Assembly: GCA_902805475.1 (NCBI GenBank)
Contig: CADCSX010000002.1
Coordinates: 2,852,001 to 2,916,000 of the forward strand
Length of the DNA: 64,000 bases
Direction: 5' to 3'
DNA from: Entonaema liquescens
Taxonomy: Eukaryota > Ascomycota > Sordariomycetes > Xylariales > Xylariaceae
Positions 58,190-64,000 of this stretch are shown here, one piece after another (position 1 is the first letter of the stretch; each line of letters opens with the position of its first letter). The notes beneath the pieces were generated by a model that ran no database searches, was not told where the DNA came from, and saw only the letters and a list, made by a program, of their open reading frames with translations. Made by a program: the position numbers and the translations under genes.

Positions 58190-58638
58190 ACCTATAACAT
58201 TATTAAGGTCCACTGTTATACCCATAATAAGGGGAAGTGATATTCCAAACAATTCATCAACCCCCGAAGAATCCTATTCAATGTAAGTTGTTAATACCTC
58301 TAATCCTGAACTGAAATTCCATTGTTTGAGTAGCTCAAAATCTAACTACGGCTATTTAGCATAGGAAATATTCTTATGGCGAATTCCATGATTGTCTTGT
58401 CGACGATTGTCTTGTCCATGAAAAACGGAAGAAACGTCAGTTTGGAGATGATGAGGAGTATCAAATGGAAAAAAGTATAGTCTATCTAAAGCCGCAATTA
58501 AGTAAGTCATTGTCTCTTGTTCCTACCTACTTGTTTGAGGAGATTTTTACTAACCATTCTTCTCCAATAGCCAACGCTTCCTCAAACCAATATTCTCCAA
58601 TCTCGCAATTACTCTATTATTCAACTTGGCCTATTTGA
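58190..58638 (+). CDS. 3' part of an unidentified multi-exon gene
   Basis: Three exons keep one frame: about 58190..58282, 58365..58501 and 58571..58638. Donors are GTAAGT twice; acceptors are CATAG and AATAG. The peptide includes SDIPNNSSTPEESYSMKYSY, then GEFHDCLVDDCLVHEKRKK and QFGDDEEYQMEKSIVYLKP, then ends LLYYSTWPI. Frame consistency over two introns supports a real gene. The 5' end could not be built: the apparent upstream exon (58025-58136) joins in the wrong phase. I do not recognise the protein. It may be an orphan gene or a decayed copy. Confidence 0.35.
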
Positions 58639-59419
58639 TAGGAAGACAGGGTCCTATCCAGGACCTGGCTACAGCAATCTTGGAGCGGTGTGGTTTATGG
58701 GCTTCGGCGATGGCTAGAGCTACCTATAACAGTGCTGCTGTCAATATTTCACATTCCTCTTCATCACTCACACAACAAGAGACAAGGATATTAAGGGATA
58801 CCTTATATTGAGAACAACGACACTCGACAGCACAAATTTATTGACGCTACATGAAGTTGCCATTGATATTCCGACAATAAGAATATCCGATGGAAGATGT
58901 CACCAACATGGTCAGTAACCCGAATCCGACGGAGGTCATATCACTGAAGACGAGAAGTACTATGACTATGGCTATGGCTATGAAGTTGTTTGCATCGATT
59001 ATAACATAATTTCGAGGAATACGATGATTAAAAGATGGTCTTCGCCAACGAATAACGAACGGGTAGAGAAAACACTGACACTGACTTGGACGTATCAAGT
59101 AGGATGGATTTATCGCAGACAGAATTCATGTTTAACCATTAAATAACAAATTGTTGACCCTGCTTGAAATTGAAAATGAGCACTTATATGCATTCTTCAA
59201 ATAGATATCTCTGTGGTCTCGATTATTGCATATACGTGTATTAGGACTAGGTACGATGATAAGCACAAAAGAATAATATGAATAATTCAATATGCATTAC
59301 TCGGAGTAAAACTTTTTGCGCTCAACTCAAAGTCAATAATTGATGTGTAAGTCAATAAGTCGCATTTAAATTTATTTCAACAAGCACGCAGAAATAAGGC
59401 AAATTCTTCATGAAGTGTC
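58639..59419. other. Intergenic region upstream of MSE1
   Basis: About 780 bp, AT-rich, no coding exon recognised. It should contain the MSE1 promoter. Confidence 0.5.
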
Positions 59420-61660
59420 ATGAGAGGATTCTATATCATACGTGGTCCTCTATATCGGCCCTTGTTGGCTCGACAGCCACAAGTTCTTAAGCGATACAAA
59501 TTCACAGGTCGAACTCAACCAGCTGAGAAACCCAAGACTTTTCTCCCTAGGTCTCCGGCTAGGACTCGATTTGCACCATCTCCAACTGGCTACGTGCATA
59601 TAGGTTCGTTAAGGACAGCGCTGTATAATTATTTGCTTGCGAAGGCCACCGGTGGTCAATTTGTATTGAGGGTTGAAGACACGGACCAGGTAAGTTTTGT
59701 TTCGGTAGTAGCGTATTGAATTTAAATGATGGGTTCATATTCTAACGTTATCTCAGTCTCGAATCGTACCAGATGCAGAGACGAGGTTATTTGAGGATTT
59801 GCAATGGGCCGGCTTAAGCTGGGATGAAGGTGCGAGATTTTCACTCGCCTAGCATCCTACCCTCATACTCATTCACGATTATTTATAGGTCCCGATGTTG
59901 GCGGGGAGTATGGCCCGTACAAGCAGGTATTTCCCATCATAGCTAATTACTCTATCGTCGTGACACTAACGTCGTTTATAGTCAGAGAGACTAGAGCTGT
60001 ATACCGAGCATGCGGAACAGCTGATAGAAAAGGGTCTCGCTTATCGATGCTTCTGTACGCCTGAGGAATTGGATCAGATGAGGGTCATCAATATCCAAGA
60101 AGGCAAACAACCTATCTACAACGGAACATGCTCGCATATCTCTCCAGATGTAGCTGCACGTCGGGCAGAGAATGGTGAACCGCATTGTGTGCGATTTAAA
60201 TGCGGCGAACAGCCTGTTGTTAACGACCTCGTCTATGGACGCTACCAGAAGCCTACTGCAGAAGACGACTTCATCATCATCAAGCAAGATGGGTATCCAA
60301 CCTACCACTTCGCCAACGTGGTTGATGACCACCTGATGGAGATAACACATGTTATCAGAGGAGCCGTAAGTAGCATTATAGCTTGACCTCGTGATATCAT
60401 GGCTAACCAAGATAACCCTAGGAATGGCTAGTATCTACCCCTAGACACGTAGCGCTCTACCAGGCCTTCGGATGGAATATGCCCTTGTTCGCACACGTCG
60501 GACTCCTAGTTAACGAGGAGAGACAGAAGCTGAGCAAACGCCACGGTGACGTCGACATCGCATCCTGGCGAGACCGCGGTATCCTACCCAGCACATTACT
60601 AAACTACGTCATGTTACTAGGTTGGAGTATGGGCAGGGGCGTTAAGGGGCAGCAAGAGGTCATGGATCTGGATGATATGGTCAAAAAGGTAAGTGAACAT
60701 GGTATTTGCAAGGGCAATAATATTAACGCAAAGGTGCAGTTCCATCTCGGCTTCACCAGAGGCGACATCACAGTAAACAACAAGCACGAATACCTCCAGA
60801 AAATGCACATCAAACGTCTCGTCGATAAACAAGGCCCATCATACGTCTCCCAAATCCTCCTCCCCGTTCTCATATCCCGCGTGCAGAAATACGAAGACGC
60901 CCGGACTGCAGAACTCGAAGATCTCGAAAGCCCGGAATCCGAAGAAGCTACGCCAGAGCCAACGCCAGAGCCAACCTCAACTGTAAACAGCAAAATCGTA
61001 TCCGAACTCGGGCCCCTAGTCCCTCTTGCCGAAGCCGACGAGGGTGATGTAACCGTCTCAGAAGATTACCTAGATCGAGTTCTGCAGCTGGACTTGCAGA
61101 ACTACAAAGACGCCGAGAACTACGTGACGCGCAACCGGTTCCTGATCTGGCAGGTTCCCGAGTCCTTGTACCGGTCTAGCTTACAAGAAGAAATGGCCGG
61201 CGTCCAGCAGATTTACATCGACGTGGTACAAGAGGCACCTACCGAGGAGGATATGGAAGAACAGGAGGAAGAGGAAGACGAAGACGAAGACGGAGATCTA
61301 GAGGAGGAAGAATACCGCCGCCCGCAGCGCGTCTCGGAACTCACAGCCAGACTACGCGAGCTCCTAGAGGGAATCGACGATTCGCAGTGGGACAAGAAAG
61401 GTATCGAGGCAGTTATCTTGCCATTCCTCAGATCCATCTACGCTATTCCCAAACCCTCCGAGTCTAAACGCGGTTACCAGGAGCCCCAACTCTGGGGATA
61501 CCATCTCCTGCGCTGGATCATTAACGGGTCGCGGCCCGGGCCGGCTTTAATACCGAGCTTACCGGTGCTGGGTAGGGAGGAGACTATGAGGCGCGTGGAT
61601 GAGGCATATGAGGTGGCTATCAGCGAAGAAGAAGCTAAGGAGGTAGAGCCGGAAGTATAG
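59420..61660 (+). CDS. MSE1: Mitochondrial glutamyl-tRNA synthetase
   Basis: Predicted 652 aa class I synthetase that charges mitochondrial tRNA with glutamate. Six exons: 59420..59689, 59757..59829, 59889..59926, 59982..60365, 60422..60688 and 60734..61660. The N-terminus (about 40 residues, Arg-rich, few acids) is a mitochondrial presequence. Catalytic core: TRFAPSPTGYVHIGSLRTALYN with the HIGH-type motif at 58-64, FVLRVEDTDQSRIV, then RQKLSKRHGD as the KMSKS motif and GILPSTLLNYVMLLGW. The 45 nt stretch 60689..60733 has a GTAAGT donor and an AAAG acceptor, is open and a multiple of three, but interrupts the conserved MVKK-VQFHLGFTRGD junction, so I treat it as an intron. The anticodon-binding half carries an unusual acidic insert (EEDMEEQEEEEDEDEDGDLE). 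It converges with CSN5. High confidence. Confidence 0.93.
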
Positions 61661-61917
61661 GTCAAATTAAGCCAAAGCCAAGCCAACATTACTAAAGGAG
61701 CTATGGTGAACTACGCGAAAAGAGACCGTAGTTAGGCAAGTCATGGAATGTATGTAAAAACGATCCGTGTATATCAGGTACAACAAAGCACCATGTGCTC
61801 TGTATTACTATTCTTATTCTTTTTATAATCAGCCCTCCCTTTCCCTAACCGATGCCGAAATAAAAAAACGCCGTCCAATGCTTCATATCTCGTAACTAAG
61901 GCCTCACCATGAGTACC
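61661..61917. other. Convergent spacer between MSE1 and CSN5
   Basis: Spacer of 257 bp between the two stop codons; likely 3' UTRs. Nothing else seen. Confidence 0.6.
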
Positions 61918-63036
61918 CTATTCCTGCGCCGTAGTAACAGTCCCCGAATCCGTAACACCCCCCAGCCCATTGAATATCTTCGCCTTGACCTCGATCGCCA
62001 TGAGCCCCTGCTTCTCATTCATAGCGACGGAGTGGCTCGTGCGAGCCAGCTTATCCATATCGGCATCCAGCGTCTTGGACCCCGCGCCCGCCCCTCCCCT
62101 AGAGTTGCGCTGGTACGACAGGGTCACGTCGCGGATCTTGGAGCCGAGGTCGAGCATCTGCTTGTCGCCGTAGTCGCGGTTCGTCAGGAGCGGGTTCTGC
62201 GACAGCGTCTGCACCCAGTACTTGCTCCACAGCAGCTCGAGCAGCCCCGAGTCCAGCGTGGACTTGAAGTGCGACACGCCCAGGCTATAGTACTTGCTAG
62301 CGTGGGCACCAAAGTCCTCGGCCTTGGCAAGAGGCACCGCCTGTCCGGACGAAGACGAGGAGGTGGTGGTGGAGGGCTCGCTGGGCTGGTAGTTCTCGGG
62401 GTAAGTGCGGAAGGCGCCGATTTCGACGCGGCCGGCGCTAATAGTGCGGTCGGGATCGATGACGACGGCGACAAAGGGGTCGTTGAATTTCTGCTGCGTG
62501 CTCTGGGTGTCCACGTCGATGCCGCTGAGCCAGCACCCGTACCCCGGGTGGCTGTGGTACCAACCCACCACGTTCTCCTGTCGGCTGCCCTGGTCCCGCG
62601 ACAGCTGCAGGTACTGGATCATGTACTCGTTCGCGTCGTCCTGGGCGTTCACACGTGTCTCCGTGCCCTCGACCGGAAGCCCAAAGGCATCCGTCACCAC
62701 GATCGTGTCCCCGTCCGTGTACCCCTGCATCAGGCCCATGACTTCGATAGAGCCGCCTGAGCGCGCGTGCATGACCATCTTGATGAGGGCGACGGCGCTG
62801 ATGCGCACGTGTTGGAAGTGGTTTGGGTTCTCGCGCCAGGGCTTCGCGGAGTTGACTTCGTTCTGGCGGTCGTCGGAGTAGTTGTATAGGGCGTCTCGCA
62901 CGGGGTCGACGAGCTTGATGTCGTTATCGTGTTCTGCGCGGGGTGTGTTTGTTAGTATATGATGATGTGAGAGGTTAGGAGGGAGTAGAAAGGGATGGAC
63001 AAAATATATACCCCACGATCTCATTGCCACCTCCAT
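61918..63036 (-). CDS. CSN5: COP9 signalosome subunit 5, JAMM deneddylase
   Basis: Predicted 346 aa catalytic subunit of the COP9 signalosome, which removes NEDD8 from cullins and so controls SCF ligases. Exons 63012..63036 and 61918..62933; the 78 nt intron removes an in-frame tail and joins MEVAMRSW to EHDNDIKLVDPVRDALYN, as in other CSN5 proteins. The JAMM/MPN+ zinc site is complete: Glu72 in SIEVMGLMQG, then His135, His137 and Asp148 in HSHPGYGCWLSGID. The C-terminal helical part (SKYYSLGVSHFKSTLDSGLLELLWSKYWVQTLS) matches CSN5 rather than the proteasome Rpn11. The long plus-strand frame over this gene is a GC-bias shadow. It is divergent from RSM10. Very high confidence. Confidence 0.95.
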   Translation of the reverse strand: MEVAMRSWGIYFVHPFLLPPNLSHHHILTNTPRAEHDNDIKLVDPVRDALYNYSDDRQNEVNSAKPWRENPNHFQHVRISAVALIKMVMHARSGGSIEVMGLMQGYTDGDTIVVTDAFGLPVEGTETRVNAQDDANEYMIQYLQLSRDQGSRQENVVGWYHSHPGYGCWLSGIDVDTQSTQQKFNDPFVAVVIDPDRTISAGRVEIGAFRTYPENYQPSEPSTTTSSSSSGQAVPLAKAEDFGAHASKYYSLGVSHFKSTLDSGLLELLWSKYWVQTLSQNPLLTNRDYGDKQMLDLGSKIRDVTLSYQRNSRGGAGAGSKTLDADMDKLARTSHSVAMNEKQGLMAIEVKAKIFNGLGGVTDSGTVTTAQE

Positions 63037-63385
63037 CTTGACTGTTTGTATTTACTGGTAACTGGTAGTAAGGTGTTAGAAGTGGAAGTTGTCGATGTTG
63101 ATGTGAACTGTAGGATGTAGGCAGTGAACGTGGGGTTAACAATAAGGGGAAGCTGCGATAACGATTGAGCTTTTTTGTTGCATAGATTCGCCTAACGCAT
63201 AGGTACCCTTTTTTTAAGTACCTAAGTATGATGTGAGCTTTAAAAACTAACTACCTAACTATTCTTATCGATAACACCACAAATTTCGAGCCTCATCGAG
63301 GATCCCGCATCAAGGATCCACTTTCTCTTGTCCATCTTCAAGATCGCGCAGTTGAACTCTTGGGGAAGAGACCAATTGTCACATT
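63037..63385. promoter_or_regulatory. Shared divergent promoter of CSN5 and RSM10
   Basis: Region of 349 bp between the two start codons. It includes a poly-T run and a TACCTAAG/CTACCTAACTA tract near 63210-63260. No specific factor site could be named. Confidence 0.45.
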
Positions 63386-64000
63386 ATGACCAGATCTATA
63401 ATAGCAAGGCCTATACGGCAGGTCTTGTCTAGACCATTGGTACGTAATCTATTCTGTTAGACTCCGGAGCAATTCAACTCACAGCTTTAAAGGTCCGACC
63501 ACAGCGAAATACCCTGGCTGGTTTTGTGAGCGCTCGCTCTCGAGCCTCGGTGTAAGACTCAACCCACCATTCGAATAGGACAATGCTAATCCAGTCCTCA
63601 GAGCCGACCCCAGTGCTGAAACTAGCGCCAATACCAACACCGAATCTAGTACCGATTCTGGTTCCAGTTCAGAACCCGGGCCTCCCCAACTTGTGTATGT
63701 TCACGAATTAAACTCCCCGAACGATACGCAATTACTTATACAATTCTTAGAAACGAGTTACCAGATCCCCGTGAAGCGAACGAGGTCCGACTTCCCCGAG
63801 CTGTCCAAGCGCTCTACCTCCAGCCCCTACGACGAGAAGCCGAGTATGGAGTACCCTCGTGCGACTTACAGCTGCGATCTTTCAGCATACCCAACCTTGA
63901 GTTCTTCTGCGACTTTGCACTACGAGCCGCATACTACCTGAACCTCCCAGCATTCGGCCCAATCCCTCTTCCCAAGATTGTAGAGAGATGGACTGTACCC
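63386..64000 (+). CDS. RSM10: Mitochondrial small-subunit ribosomal protein uS10m, 5' part
   Basis: Incomplete at the right edge of the window. Exons by my model: 63386..63439, 63493..63551, 63602..63694 and 63751..>64000. The start MTRSIIARPIRQVLSRPL is a mitochondrial presequence. After a Ser/Thr/Glu-rich linker the conserved domain reads NEVRLPRAVQALYLQPLRRE, then AEYGVPSCDLQLRSFSIPNL and EFFCDFALRAAYYLNLPAFG, ending at the edge with IPLPKIVERWTVP, typical of fungal uS10m. The acceptors after CTTTAAAG and after CAGTCCTCAG were picked because they alone keep one frame. The longest open frame in this stretch (63693..63941) is out of frame with the real protein. Identity high; exact 5' splice structure moderate. 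Confidence 0.88.

Noticed and set aside
61909..62760. 283 aa plus-strand open frame over CSN5
   Set aside because: Shadow of a GC-rich gene; the minus strand encodes a complete JAMM enzyme.
63693..63941. Open frame near the right end as an independent gene
   Set aside because: The conserved uS10m sequence lies in another frame after the intron 63695-63750; this frame only carries the linker exon.

Overview
The window is nuclear DNA of a filamentous ascomycete (Pezizomycotina). A Sordariomycete, perhaps Xylariales, fits best, but that is inference. Evidence: protein-coding genes on both strands, each with short introns (mostly 45-80 nt) carrying GTAAGT/GTATGT donors and CTAAC/CTGAC-like branch sites; proteins of fungal type; AT-rich intergenic DNA with TACCTACC-type simple repeats. 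No rRNA, tRNA, CRISPR or intact transposon was seen.

Left part (1-20 kb), mostly conserved housekeeping genes: UTP16-like U3 snoRNP protein (-), a putative mitochondrial Sel1-like protein (+), an F-box/WD40 SCF receptor of the CDC4/FBXW7 type (-), a ~3.6 kb AT-rich gap, a ZIP9-type metal transporter (-), HAT1 (+), pyrroline-5-carboxylate reductase (-), CTK3 (+), a ketopantoate-reductase-family enzyme (+) and mitochondrial ribosomal protein bL12m (-).

Centre (20-47 kb): the giant AAA+ ribosome-assembly ATPase midasin (MDN1/REA1, nearly 15 kb of DNA), a FAD phenol 2-monooxygenase-like gene (-), a type II NADH dehydrogenase (+), an uncertain minus-strand gene, an AT-rich repeat-bearing stretch, a type I J-protein with a C-terminal CaaX box (+) and ribosomal protein eL32 (+).

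Right part: 47-59 kb is AT-rich with few genes. It holds proteins I cannot place in known families: a Cys-rich 418 aa protein, a Q-rich C2H2 protein, and several possible small or fragmentary exons. It also holds minisatellites, hairpins and duplicated segments. Conserved genes resume at 59.4 kb with mitochondrial glutamyl-tRNA synthetase (+), CSN5 (-) and the 5' part of mitochondrial uS10m (RSM10, +), which runs off the window end.

Themes: ribosome biogenesis and translation (UTP16, MDN1, eL32, bL12m, uS10m, MSE1) and ubiquitin/NEDD8 control (F-box/WD40 receptor and CSN5). Several neighbours are divergent and share short promoters (bL12m/MDN1, CSN5/RSM10, UTP16/Sel1-like, ZIP/HAT1, PRO3/CTK3).

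Most notable observations: three conserved genes (Sel1-like, MDN1, NADH dehydrogenase) are each broken by one apparent single-base indel, after which the homologous frame resumes exactly; the phenol monooxygenase has apparently lost its expected 3' splice site; and the 47-59 kb block carries unrecognised spliced genes and periodic DNA. I did not find a convincing new multi-gene system.
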